A stretch of DNA of 64,000 nt, taken from contig BGOK01000002.1 of assembly GCA_003569205.1 (NCBI GenBank), positions 124,001-188,000 on the forward strand, written 5' to 3'. How positions within the stretch are numbered: the stretch's first letter is position 1; each line of letters starts with the position of its first letter. This document shows positions 1-7,972 of the stretch, one piece after another. A program made the position numbers and the translations under genes. A model generated the notes under the pieces. The model saw nothing but the letters and a program-made list of their open reading frames with translations. It searched no databases and was not told the DNA's origin. This DNA comes from Verrucomicrobiota bacterium (lineage in GTDB: Bacteria > Verrucomicrobiota > Verrucomicrobiia > Opitutales > UBA953).

Positions 1-440
1 GCGTCGGTCCGTTCGACTTTCTTGACCGCCGTCTGGACACGGATGCGCACGAAGGACCGGTTGGCAGCTGCTTGGAGGCAGTCGATGATGGTGCCTGAGT
101 CGTCGGTGACCGGGAACATGCGACCATCCTCCTCGGTCTTAGTACCGACCCCGCGTTCGGCGAACCATGCGATGGTATCCCGCGGCTGGAAGCGGTGAAA
201 GGCCCCGAGGAGCTCACGCCCCCCGCGTGGGTATTTCTTCACAAGCTCCGCTGGTTCGAAGCAGCTGTGGGTCACGTTACAACGCCCGCCACCGGAGACA
301 CGGACTTTGGCGAGCAAGTGCGGGGTGGCCTCAAAGAGCGTCACGACCCCGCGACGGCCCAGCTTCTCCGCACAGGCGACCGCGGCGAAGAAGCCAGCGG
401 CTCCACCGCCAACAACGGCGACTGGGCGCGGCGTGGACAT
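1..440 (-). CDS. HI0933-like NAD(P)/FAD-dependent flavoprotein, partial
   Basis: The reverse strand is open from an ATG at 440 down to base 1, giving about 146 residues with the C-terminus outside the window. The N-terminus has an FAD-binding Rossmann motif, VVGGGAAGFFAA, at residues 8-19. Around residues 50-60 it has the family hallmark SGGGRCNVTH. Both are typical of the HI0933/YhiN (BaiN) flavoprotein family of roughly 400 residues, whose members are poorly characterised oxidoreductases. It is divergent from the exported fusion protein that starts at 542, so the roughly 100 bases between them probably hold both promoters. The exact substrate cannot be inferred. Confidence 0.9.
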   Translation of the reverse strand, partial: MSTPRPVAVVGGGAAGFFAAVACAEKLGRRGVVTLFEATPHLLAKVRVSGGGRCNVTHSCFEPAELVKKYPRGGRELLGAFHRFQPRDTIAWFAERGVGTKTEEDGRMFPVTDDSGTIIDCLQAAANRSFVRIRVQTAVKKVERTD

Positions 441-541
441 GCCGCCAAGTTGGGGCGGCCCGTCTCGCTTGGCAAGGCAGGGAGGTGGAACTCGCCAAGC
501 AATCACCGGTCTGCATCTTACCCCATGCCCCAGTCGTCCCC

Positions 542-3500
542 ATGCATGCATTTCTGAAGTCCACGCTCGTTGCCCTTTCACTGTTTGTGGGGCTACTTCC
601 GTCCATGGCCGCCGAGGAGCCGCTGTTCGCACGGGATAACCTAGCCGCTTGGTGCATCGTTCCCTTCGACGCCAAGCAACGTGGTCCTGAGGCTCGGGCG
701 GAGATGCTGGCGAAACTCGGCTTCAAGCAGTTCGTCTATGATTACCGGGCGGAGCATATCCCGCAGTGGGACGCCGAGCTCATCGCCTTAAAGAAACGTG
801 GCATCGCGCTCACGGGTTGGTGGTTTCCAACGGTCTTGAATGACGAGGGTAAGCAGGCCCTAGCACTTTTCCGCAAGCATGACGTGCACCCCCAGCTGTG
901 GGTGATGGGTAATGGCGGTTCCATCGCGGTGAAAGACGCGGCAGATCAACAAGCCCGCATCGCCGCAGAAGTGGCGCGACTCAAGCCCATCTGCGACGCC
1001 GGTGCCGCGCAGGGCTGCCAAGTGGGTCTCTATAATCACGGGAATTGGTTCGGTGAACCCGATAACCTCGTGGCGGTCGTGCAGGCCTTGCAGGCCCAAG
1101 GCGTGAAGAACGTTGGCATCGTCTATAACCTACATCACGGCCACGGGAAGGTTGAGCAGTTCGATAAGTTCCTGCCCAAACTTCTGCCGCATCTACTCTG
1201 CCTAAACCTGAACGGCATGGACGCCGATGGCGAAGCGAAGGGGCAGAAGATTAAGCCGCTGGGGTCTGGGCACCTCGACCTCGCCATCCTCCGACAGGTC
1301 CGGGCCAGCGGTTACCGCGGCCCGCTGGGAATTTTGAACCATACCAACGTCGATGCCGAAGGGCGCCTGCAAGATAACCTCGATGGGCTCGCTTGGTTGG
1401 TCGCACAGCTCGATAGCCCGATCGCACCCGCCGCCCCTAAGTATCGCACCTGGGCTGAGCCTGCGCCGAAGAAGAAGCTTACCCCCGCCGAGCCAGTTCC
1501 TTCGTTCGCGCCGGAGTTTGGGTATGCGTTGTCCGGTGGCTATGTGACTAAGGGCAAGCCGACGTTTCATGAATGGCCTATCACCGTCGAAGTGCGCGCC
1601 CGCTTGGACGGCAAGGCCAACTACAACGTCATCATCGCCTGTAACAATAAACCCGACCTCGGTCATTGGGAGCTGAAGACCGATCGCGGGACGGGCGCCT
1701 TTGGTTTATACATCCCCGGACGTGGTGGCGAATTCCCCACCGGCCGCGTTATGACCGATGGGAAGTGGCACGACTATGTAGCCGCTATTGGCAAGGAGCG
1801 TGTCCGCGTCTGGATCGACGGCGAACTCGTCTTGGATAAACCCATCGCAGCGGAAAAAGTCCGACCCGCCGCCGCAGAAGAGAAGTTAGCTTTCGGTCGA
1901 CTGGTAGATGGCACCGTCGGCTGCGATGGCCTCGTGGATGACGTGCGCCTGTCGCGGGGTGAGATCCCTCCGGAAAAGTCCGCTCAACCGATGCCGCGCC
2001 TGAAGCGCGATCAAGACACCTTGGGTAATTGGAACTTCGATGACCAGTTATCCGCCGCGGCCGCGGCCGCCGCGCCCACGCCCGCAGATTTTCGTTATAC
2101 ATTGCCGCCGTTGCAGCCCGAAGAGACGCGTCTCTGGAAGGCCTACGTCAACCGTGACCGGATCTACGACTTCTATGCCAAGCAGGCGTTGGCCTTCGGT
2201 GGGAAGGCGTTGCCAGCGTTGTTGCCAGAATATCCCGGGCTCGACGCCGGGCGCTATGGCCACCAAGGCAACCAGAACGACCAGGTCACTTGGCGCGACA
2301 AGCGCTGGGAACTGGCGGATAAGGGGTCGCTCTTCAGCGGTGTCATCCGTGGAGAAGGCCTGACCATCCCCAAAGGGGTAGCAGTGCATGAAGGCGAGCG
2401 CAGTGCGTGCTTTGACCCCGTGTCCTTATCATTCCCGCTCGAGTGGAAGGGTGGCTTCGTCCAGTTGGGCGAAATGCGCCACGGCTTCAATGATGGCGGC
2501 CGTCTCTTGGGTACGCTGGTGCGCAAGCAAGCGCTCGGCCAGCCGGCGAAGGATGCCGTCTACCACGGCTTCTACCGTCACGGTACGCAGACGATCTTTA
2601 GCTATACTCAAGGAGGCAAGGCTGTGCTCACTACGGCTTGGAGCGGACCGCAAGATACGGCGAAGCTCGCGTCACTTACTAAGGGCGGGCCAGCGCAGTG
2701 GCCGCAGTGGATTGAGACGAAAGGCGCGGTCGGGCAGGGGAAGCCCTTTGCGACCGATACCATCAGCGTACCGTTTCAGAATCCTTACGGCGCGCTCATG
2801 TTCTTGAGCGGCTTGGACTTCTTTGCCGATGGCACCGCGGCGGTCTGCACGATGACCGGCGAGGTTTGGCTCGTGCGCGGACTCGACATCGACCTAAAGA
2901 ACGTCCGCTGGAAGCGCTTCGCGACGGGCCTCCACCAACCCTTGGGCGTGCGCATTATCCAGAACCGACTCTACGTCCTCGGCCGCGACCAGGTCACACG
3001 CTTGCATGACCTCAATGGCGACGATGAAGCGGACTTCTATGAGAGCGTGACCAATGGCTATGCGACCTCCAACGGCGGCCATGATTACGTCATCGGCCTC
3101 GAGGCTGACGCCCGTGGTAACTTCTATACCTCTTCGGGTAACCAAGGCATGTTACGTCTCAGTGGTCGCCAAGGCGTGGAAGTCCTTGCGACGGGCCTAC
3201 GTAATCCGAACGGCACCGGGATGTCGGCCGATGGACGGTTCTTCACCTCGAGCCTGCAGGAAGGCAACTGGACGCCGGCTTCGGCGATTGTGCAGGTCGA
3301 GGTCGGCAAGGACCAAGCCGTGCACTTCGGTTATGGTGGACCAAAGAACGGCGCGGCGCCCAAGGCTCCGTTACTTTACCTCCCGCGCGGCGAAGATAAT
3401 TCTAGCGCGGGCCAAGTCTTCCTCTCCGAGTCCGCTTGGCCGGCCTTGCGTGGGGCGGGCAATCTGGTGCACCTCTCGTTCGGTGCCGGGTCGGCCCTAA

Positions 3501-4531
3501 TCGTCACGCGACAGAACATCGCCGGACAGTGGCAAGGCGCCGCGCAGCGCATCGCGGCTGACTTCATCTCCGGCTCACAGCAAGGACGGTTCAATCCGAA
3601 GGATGGGCATCTATACGTCAGCGGTATCGCAGGCTGGCAGACCTACACCACCGACGACGGTTGTCTCCAGCGCGTCCGCCACGTGGGCGGCTCGCCGGTG
3701 CTCGTCGGCCATGAAGTCCGCGACAACGGCGTGCTCCTGCGGTTCAACGAAAAGCTCGACGCGTCTGTGGCTAGTCAGGCCGCTGGCCATTTCGCGCAGT
3801 GCTGGAACTATCGTTATGCTGCGGCCTACGGGTCGCCGGAATTCTCAGTCGCCCATCCCGGCGTCGTTGGTCACGACCCCTTGGCGGTCCGCAGTGCGCA
3901 CGTGTTGGCCGATGGCCGCTCGCTCTTCTTGGAGATTCCACAGCTCAGCGTTGCTCATCAAGTGCACCTGAGCGTCCGCCTCGCTGCGCAACGCGCGACG
4001 GATGTTTTCCTCAGCGCCCATGCGTTGGCGGCTCCGTTCACCGACTTCCCTGGTTACACCGCGATCCCGAAGGCTGCGCATGCGCACGCTGCTCCAGTAC
4101 CGTCTGGGTCCACGCAGATGCGGCCCGTCCGTTGGGAAACGGAAGTCTGTGGCACGCCCCCGCAAGAGATTACGTTGGAGGCCGCGACCGGGTTGCAGTT
4201 TGCCCAGAAGGAACTGCGGGTGAAGGCAGGGAAGGGCGTGGCGCTCACGGTCGTCAACCCGGACAGCATGCCGCACAACTGGGTGCTCACGAAGCCCGAT
4301 GCGCTGGAGACGGTCACGCTCCTCTCGGCCAAGATGGCCTCGGAGCCCGATGCCTATTTCCGCCATTACGTCCCGGAAACCACCGACATCCTTTGCTACA
4401 CCCGCCTGATTGATGCGGGCAAGAAGACCACGGTCTTCTTCGATGCCCCGAAGGTCCCTGGCCGTTACCCGTACCTCTGCACCTTCCCCGGCCACGCGCA
4501 GATCATGCGCGGTGTGTTGATTGTGGAGTGA
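542..4531 (+). CDS. Exported TIM-barrel / LamG / DUF6797-like / beta-propeller / blue-copper fusion protein
   Basis: This 1,329-residue protein starts at the ATG at 542. The open frame extends upstream, but only this Met begins a signal peptide (residues 1-23, cut near MAA-EE). The modules, in order, are a xylose-isomerase-like TIM barrel (about 30-295), a LamG/concanavalin-type fold (about 325-477), a DUF6797-like region (about 529-673), a PVC-type beta-propeller with an EF-hand-like DLNGDDEAD loop (about 740-1050), an Ig-like module (about 1053-1155), and a C-terminal azurin/plastocyanin domain (about 1205-1329). The copper ligands are visible as His1245 (PHNW), Cys1313, His1318 and Met1322 (CTFPGHAQIM). 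Propeller and Ig-like parts resemble the protein at 11068-12594. A role in periplasmic sugar oxidation with electron transfer through copper is inferred; the substrate is unknown. Confidence 0.88.
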   Translation: MHAFLKSTLVALSLFVGLLPSMAAEEPLFARDNLAAWCIVPFDAKQRGPEARAEMLAKLGFKQFVYDYRAEHIPQWDAELIALKKRGIALTGWWFPTVLNDEGKQALALFRKHDVHPQLWVMGNGGSIAVKDAADQQARIAAEVARLKPICDAGAAQGCQVGLYNHGNWFGEPDNLVAVVQALQAQGVKNVGIVYNLHHGHGKVEQFDKFLPKLLPHLLCLNLNGMDADGEAKGQKIKPLGSGHLDLAILRQVRASGYRGPLGILNHTNVDAEGRLQDNLDGLAWLVAQLDSPIAPAAPKYRTWAEPAPKKKLTPAEPVPSFAPEFGYALSGGYVTKGKPTFHEWPITVEVRARLDGKANYNVIIACNNKPDLGHWELKTDRGTGAFGLYIPGRGGEFPTGRVMTDGKWHDYVAAIGKERVRVWIDGELVLDKPIAAEKVRPAAAEEKLAFGRLVDGTVGCDGLVDDVRLSRGEIPPEKSAQPMPRLKRDQDTLGNWNFDDQLSAAAAAAAPTPADFRYTLPPLQPEETRLWKAYVNRDRIYDFYAKQALAFGGKALPALLPEYPGLDAGRYGHQGNQNDQVTWRDKRWELADKGSLFSGVIRGEGLTIPKGVAVHEGERSACFDPVSLSFPLEWKGGFVQLGEMRHGFNDGGRLLGTLVRKQALGQPAKDAVYHGFYRHGTQTIFSYTQGGKAVLTTAWSGPQDTAKLASLTKGGPAQWPQWIETKGAVGQGKPFATDTISVPFQNPYGALMFLSGLDFFADGTAAVCTMTGEVWLVRGLDIDLKNVRWKRFATGLHQPLGVRIIQNRLYVLGRDQVTRLHDLNGDDEADFYESVTNGYATSNGGHDYVIGLEADARGNFYTSSGNQGMLRLSGRQGVEVLATGLRNPNGTGMSADGRFFTSSLQEGNWTPASAIVQVEVGKDQAVHFGYGGPKNGAAPKAPLLYLPRGEDNSSAGQVFLSESAWPALRGAGNLVHLSFGAGSALIVTRQNIAGQWQGAAQRIAADFISGSQQGRFNPKDGHLYVSGIAGWQTYTTDDGCLQRVRHVGGSPVLVGHEVRDNGVLLRFNEKLDASVASQAAGHFAQCWNYRYAAAYGSPEFSVAHPGVVGHDPLAVRSAHVLADGRSLFLEIPQLSVAHQVHLSVRLAAQRATDVFLSAHALAAPFTDFPGYTAIPKAAHAHAAPVPSGSTQMRPVRWETEVCGTPPQEITLEAATGLQFAQKELRVKAGKGVALTVVNPDSMPHNWVLTKPDALETVTLLSAKMASEPDAYFRHYVPETTDILCYTRLIDAGKKTTVFFDAPKVPGRYPYLCTFPGHAQIMRGVLIVE

Positions 4532-4537
4532 GGTAGG

Positions 4538-4603
4538 TAGGGACAGCACCACGTGCTGTCCTAGCGGCATCGTGGTAGGGTCGGCACTGCGTGCCGACCT
4601 AGC
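4538..4603. repeat. Pair of REP-like stem-loops
   Basis: Two adjacent imperfect copies of one design occupy the gap between two genes. Stem 1 pairs 4541-4549 with 4553-4561 and stem 2 pairs 4579-4587 with 4591-4599. Each has a 9-bp perfect stem and a 3-base loop. Each stem ends in GCAC/GTGC at the loop and is flanked by TAG on the left and CTAGC on the right. The outer five bases of the stems differ (GGACA versus GGTCG) but pairing is preserved, which suggests a mobile or REP-like palindromic family. There is no T-tract, so a simple terminator is unlikely. Confidence 0.7.
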
Positions 4604-4639
4604 CTTGCCCTCTGTCACTAGCACGTACAAAGTCCCCAC

Positions 4640-5614
4640 ATGCGCCTCGCCCCGTTCGCTTGTCTCCTCCTCGCTGCTGCTGGCTTTGCCCAGACTCCGG
4701 CCAGTCCCGAAGTGACGCTCAAGCCCGTTGAAGGCGCCGTCGAGGTGCAGCTTGGGGGTAAGACCGTCGCCGCTTACTTGACCGCGAATGACGTCTCCAC
4801 GCCCACGCGTGCGAACGAGACCTACAAGCCATACCTTCGTATCGTCGATCCGACTACTGGTCAGGCAATCACCAAGGGCCCGGGTGGCAAGTACCCGCAC
4901 CATCGCGGTATCTTCTTCGGTTGGATGCGGATTGGCTTTGAGCAGCAGAAGCTCGACCTCTGGTCAATGGGCTCGGGCCGGCAGGTTCACACGGCCTTCA
5001 AGGAACAGTCCGCCGCGAATGGCCGCGCTAAGCTCGTCTCGCTCATCAACTGGAACGATAAGAAAGGCCTGCTGATCCTCTCCGAAGAACGCACGATGGA
5101 ACTCAGCCCCTTGGCTGCCCCGGGTTTCCTGCGCGTGGACTTCTCGACCACGGTCAAGGCTGAGGCGGGCGACTTGCAGTTGGAGGCCGACCCTGAGCAT
5201 GGTGGCGTGCATTACCGTGCCCCCCAGGAAGTCGATGCGTCCAAGACCGATTACTTCTTCCCCGTGGCGAAGCCCCTGCCGCACAAGGATCTCGATTACC
5301 CTTGGGTCGGTATGAACTACACCTTGGGCGAAAAGAGCTACGGCGTTGTGCAGATTGACGCCCCCACCAACCCACGTGGCACCAAGTGGTCGGCCTACCG
5401 CGACTATGCACGCTTTGGCGCTTACCCCCGCGCCACGCTGAAGAAAGGCGAGACCCTCTCGCTCAAGTATCGCTTCCTCATCTCGCAGGGCGGCATCGTC
5501 TCGACCGAGCTCATTCAAGCCGAGCAGGCCGCCTTCACTGGCGCTAAGCCGGAGCCCGTGACTGTCACCAAGCTCAAGGCCGAGACCACTGGCGCGCCGA
5601 AGGCGAAGAAGTAA
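4640..5614 (+). CDS. Exported DUF6807 (PmoA-like) family protein
   Basis: This 324-residue protein has an N-terminal signal peptide ending near AAAGFAQ (residue 18). The body matches the DUF6807 family, whose database name 'methane oxygenase PmoA' does not imply methane oxidation. Diagnostic stretches are a KYPHHRGIFFGW segment near residue 85 and a PDPEHGG-like segment (EADPEHGGVHYRAP) near residue 187, both His-rich and probably substrate- or metal-facing. Family members are beta-sandwich proteins common in Verrucomicrobiota and Planctomycetota carbohydrate loci. It follows the giant fusion protein in the same direction, separated by two stem-loops, so a shared role in polysaccharide metabolism is inferred. 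Confidence 0.85.
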   Translation: MRLAPFACLLLAAAGFAQTPASPEVTLKPVEGAVEVQLGGKTVAAYLTANDVSTPTRANETYKPYLRIVDPTTGQAITKGPGGKYPHHRGIFFGWMRIGFEQQKLDLWSMGSGRQVHTAFKEQSAANGRAKLVSLINWNDKKGLLILSEERTMELSPLAAPGFLRVDFSTTVKAEAGDLQLEADPEHGGVHYRAPQEVDASKTDYFFPVAKPLPHKDLDYPWVGMNYTLGEKSYGVVQIDAPTNPRGTKWSAYRDYARFGAYPRATLKKGETLSLKYRFLISQGGIVSTELIQAEQAAFTGAKPEPVTVTKLKAETTGAPKAKK

Positions 5615-5632
5615 CTTCAGCGGGTCACAGGG

Positions 5633-5713
5633 TACTCGGGGCGGGGGTCGAACCCGCACACCTTGCGGCGCCAGAACCTAAATCTGGTGTGTCTGCCATT
5701 CCACCACCCGAGC
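5633..5713 (-). tRNA. tRNA-Leu(UAG)
   Basis: The reverse strand folds into an 81-base class II-like tRNA. The acceptor stem is GCTCGGG/CCCGAGT with a terminal G-T pair, and the discriminator is A at 5633. The D arm begins GTGG and the anticodon stem is CCAGA/TCTGG around loop TTTAGGT, so the anticodon is TAG (complement of 5678-5680). A 13-base variable arm is followed by a T arm GCGGG-TTCGACC-CCCGC. CCA is not fully encoded after the discriminator. It sits convergently after the DUF6807 gene. Confidence 0.93.
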
Positions 5714-5773
5714 GTACCTGTGGGCGGTAAGGTTTGCACCTTGGGCCCTGCTGGCAAGCGCTTTGCGTGGGGC

Positions 5774-6679
5774 TTAGGCGAGTCGACCCAGTGGGGACCC
5801 GACTTTGGCGTAGAGTTCAACGCCCGTTTCGCCCGCTTGGATGAGGTCATCCTCAAGGCGGATGCGGCCGGGCTCGAAGAGCGTCGCTAAGAAGGAACCC
5901 CCAAAGCGGAAGTAGCCTTTTTCGTCACCCTTCGCGACTGGTGCGCCCGGACGGTAGGTTTCAATGATGGTCCCGACGTTCGTGGCACCGATGGCGATAA
6001 TCGTCACGAGCCCGAAGGGGCCGGCATCGAGCGTCACGCGTTGGCGTTTGTTCTCCCAGAGATAAGCGACGTTGCGACGGAGGGCGATCGGGTTGACCGA
6101 ATAAAGCCAGCCATTGGTGAGCACCGCTTCGCCTGGTGTACCGGCGACGGGGAAGTGGAAGCGGTGGTAGTCGACCGGGCAGAGGCGTGAGCAGACCACC
6201 GTGCCTTTAAGATAGCGTTCGCCGAGGGCGCGGTCGCCGACGAGGGCAGGGATATCGAAGGACTGGCCTTTCGCGAAAATCCCTTTCACCGAGCTGGCAT
6301 CTTGGAAACCCAAGTGACGCCCATCGGCGGGCAAGACCGCCATCTCTGGACGCGGGTCGACGGGGCGTGCGGACGGCTTGAGCTTCCGGTAGAAGAATTC
6401 GTTGAAGGTCTTATAGGAATCAGGATCGGGGTCGGCGAACTCGCTCACATCGAGGCCGAAGTCACGAATGAAGGGTTTCACTCGTTTGGCACTGCTTGGG
6501 CGGTCGGCGGTCCATCCGTAGAATTTGGAGACAAACGACCGTTTTGCGGCCGCATGGAGCGTCAGTTGGCCGAGGGGATTGCCGTAAATACGCTTTAACC
6601 ACGCCTCGCCATAGACCTTCTCGATCTCAGCGCCACCGGTGTGGCGGTTGTGTAGGTGGATGGGGTCGTCGGCATTCAT
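5774..6679 (-). CDS. psd: Phosphatidylserine decarboxylase proenzyme
   Basis: It converts phosphatidylserine to phosphatidylethanolamine at the inner membrane, using a pyruvoyl group made by self-cleavage. The ATG at 6679 (301 residues) is preferred over an in-frame start at 6718 because the extra 13 residues have no family counterpart. Chlamydial-type Psd proteins begin close to this point, before the EKVYG segment. The catalytic Asp lies in PADGRH, the His in DYHRFHFP, and the self-cleavage site is FGGS, where the family more often has (L/F)GGST or LGST. The next residue here is Phe rather than Thr, a small deviation. The gene is divergent from the exported ClpP-like gene at 6746. Confidence 0.93.
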   Translation of the reverse strand: MNADDPIHLHNRHTGGAEIEKVYGEAWLKRIYGNPLGQLTLHAAAKRSFVSKFYGWTADRPSSAKRVKPFIRDFGLDVSEFADPDPDSYKTFNEFFYRKLKPSARPVDPRPEMAVLPADGRHLGFQDASSVKGIFAKGQSFDIPALVGDRALGERYLKGTVVCSRLCPVDYHRFHFPVAGTPGEAVLTNGWLYSVNPIALRRNVAYLWENKRQRVTLDAGPFGLVTIIAIGATNVGTIIETYRPGAPVAKGDEKGYFRFGGSFLATLFEPGRIRLEDDLIQAGETGVELYAKVGSPLGRLA

Positions 6680-6745
6680 GTGAGTAGATTTGCTAAAATA
6701 GGGCTTCAAGGGAACCATTTATCTGACAAAAAGAACATCCCTCCC

Positions 6746-7936
6746 ATGCCCCGACTGGTCCTTACCCTTTTGTTTCTGACCGCCGCGCTCCCTGCGCAGC
6801 AGTCGCCCACCCGTAAGTCTCCCGAGACGATCAAGGCCGAGGTCGAAGCCGAAGTCATCCGGGCCCGGCTTGACCTCGCCGCGTCGACGCGTCGCTTGGC
6901 CAATCTCCCTGATAGCCTGGAGATGCGTAAGCTGGAGGCCGAAGCCCAAGTCCGTGCCGCCCGCGCCGAGGCCGCCGCGGCTGGCCAGGAAGCCGAACGC
7001 GCCCGCTTAGGGTTGGAGTCCTCCGTCGCTTATGCCCGCGCTTCCGCTGCTGCCGCCGATAAAGATCGCGCCCGCGCCGATCTTGAATCCGAAGCCAAGC
7101 TAGCGCTGGCGCAAGTCTCGCTGGAATACGCCAAGGTCTCGTCGGTGGTCGCTATTGCCCGTCTCCAGCAGAAGACCTCCGAAGTCGCCAGCCAGGCGAA
7201 GATGACTTACCCGCAGGACCCGCTGGTTGATGGTGTTCTGCAAATCAGCGACCGCCGCATCCCCTTCAATGGCGTCGTCAACGACGCCCTCGCTCGCTCG
7301 GTGTGCGACCGCATTGCCTTCTTCAACGCCCAGAATTCGGAGGCCCCGATCTTCATCGTCATCGACCGCTCTCCCGGTGGCTCGGTGATGTCTGGTTACA
7401 TGATCTTGCAGGCCATGGAAACTTCGAAGGCCCCTGTTTATGTGGTCGTGAAGGGGTATTGCGCCTCGATGGCGGCGATTGTCACCACGCTGGCCAAGCG
7501 CTCCTTTGTCTACCCGCAGACCCTTGTTCTCCATCACCAAGCTTCGACGGGTGTTAGCGGTAACATGACGCAGATGCAGGAGCAGCTCAAGTGGAGCAAG
7601 GTCTGGTGCGAGCGTATTTTTATCAAGGTCGCCGCCCGCATTGGCGTCCCACTCGATGACTTCATCAAGGACATGTATAAGGCCACCGTCACCGGGGACT
7701 GGAAAGTCCATGGCGACGAAGCGGTCAAGCTCAAGTGGGCGACGGATGTCGTCGAGCGCATGAACGAAAACAGCTTTACCACTGCGGGCGCAACGCCCGC
7801 GCCGGCGCCGTTACCATTGACGGGCTTTGGCGACACCAACCCGGCGACTGGCCGCGTCCAGCAGGAGATTCCTCCGGCTGGTCCTTGTGACCTCTGGTGG
7901 ATGTACGACCCGACCATCGAATACGTCATCCGCTGA
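6746..7936 (+). CDS. Exported coiled-coil ClpP-like serine protease (paralogue 1)
   Basis: This 396-residue protein starts at the ATG at 6746, which opens a signal peptide (MPRLVLTLLFLTAALPAQ). Residues about 30-140 are rich in Ala, Glu and Arg with heptad-like spacing, predicting a long coiled coil. Residues about 150-335 are a ClpP/crotonase fold: nucleophile Ser241 in GYCASMAA, catalytic His264 in VLHHQ, and Asp318 in TGDWKV, so the triad looks intact. The oxyanion/strand motif DRSPGGS is also present. The C-terminus ends in a Trp-Trp-x-Tyr-Asp-Pro tail shared with the downstream paralogue. Classical ClpP is cytoplasmic and needs an AAA unfoldase; an export signal implies ATP-independent work in the periplasm. 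It is the first gene of a tandem pair with a 36-base gap. Confidence 0.88.
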   Translation: MPRLVLTLLFLTAALPAQQSPTRKSPETIKAEVEAEVIRARLDLAASTRRLANLPDSLEMRKLEAEAQVRAARAEAAAAGQEAERARLGLESSVAYARASAAAADKDRARADLESEAKLALAQVSLEYAKVSSVVAIARLQQKTSEVASQAKMTYPQDPLVDGVLQISDRRIPFNGVVNDALARSVCDRIAFFNAQNSEAPIFIVIDRSPGGSVMSGYMILQAMETSKAPVYVVVKGYCASMAAIVTTLAKRSFVYPQTLVLHHQASTGVSGNMTQMQEQLKWSKVWCERIFIKVAARIGVPLDDFIKDMYKATVTGDWKVHGDEAVKLKWATDVVERMNENSFTTAGATPAPAPLPLTGFGDTNPATGRVQQEIPPAGPCDLWWMYDPTIEYVIR

Positions 7937-7972
7937 ACCCTTCTACATAATAACTAAAATCCTATTCTCACT

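Noticed and set aside
167-541. 125-codon N-terminal extension of the fusion protein
   Set aside because: It is antisense to the flavoprotein gene and would bury the signal peptide that starts at 542.
3845-4903. Open frame of 352 codons on the minus strand across two genes
   Set aside because: It runs over the copper domain, the stem-loop pair and the DUF6807 signal peptide, all well supported on the plus strand.
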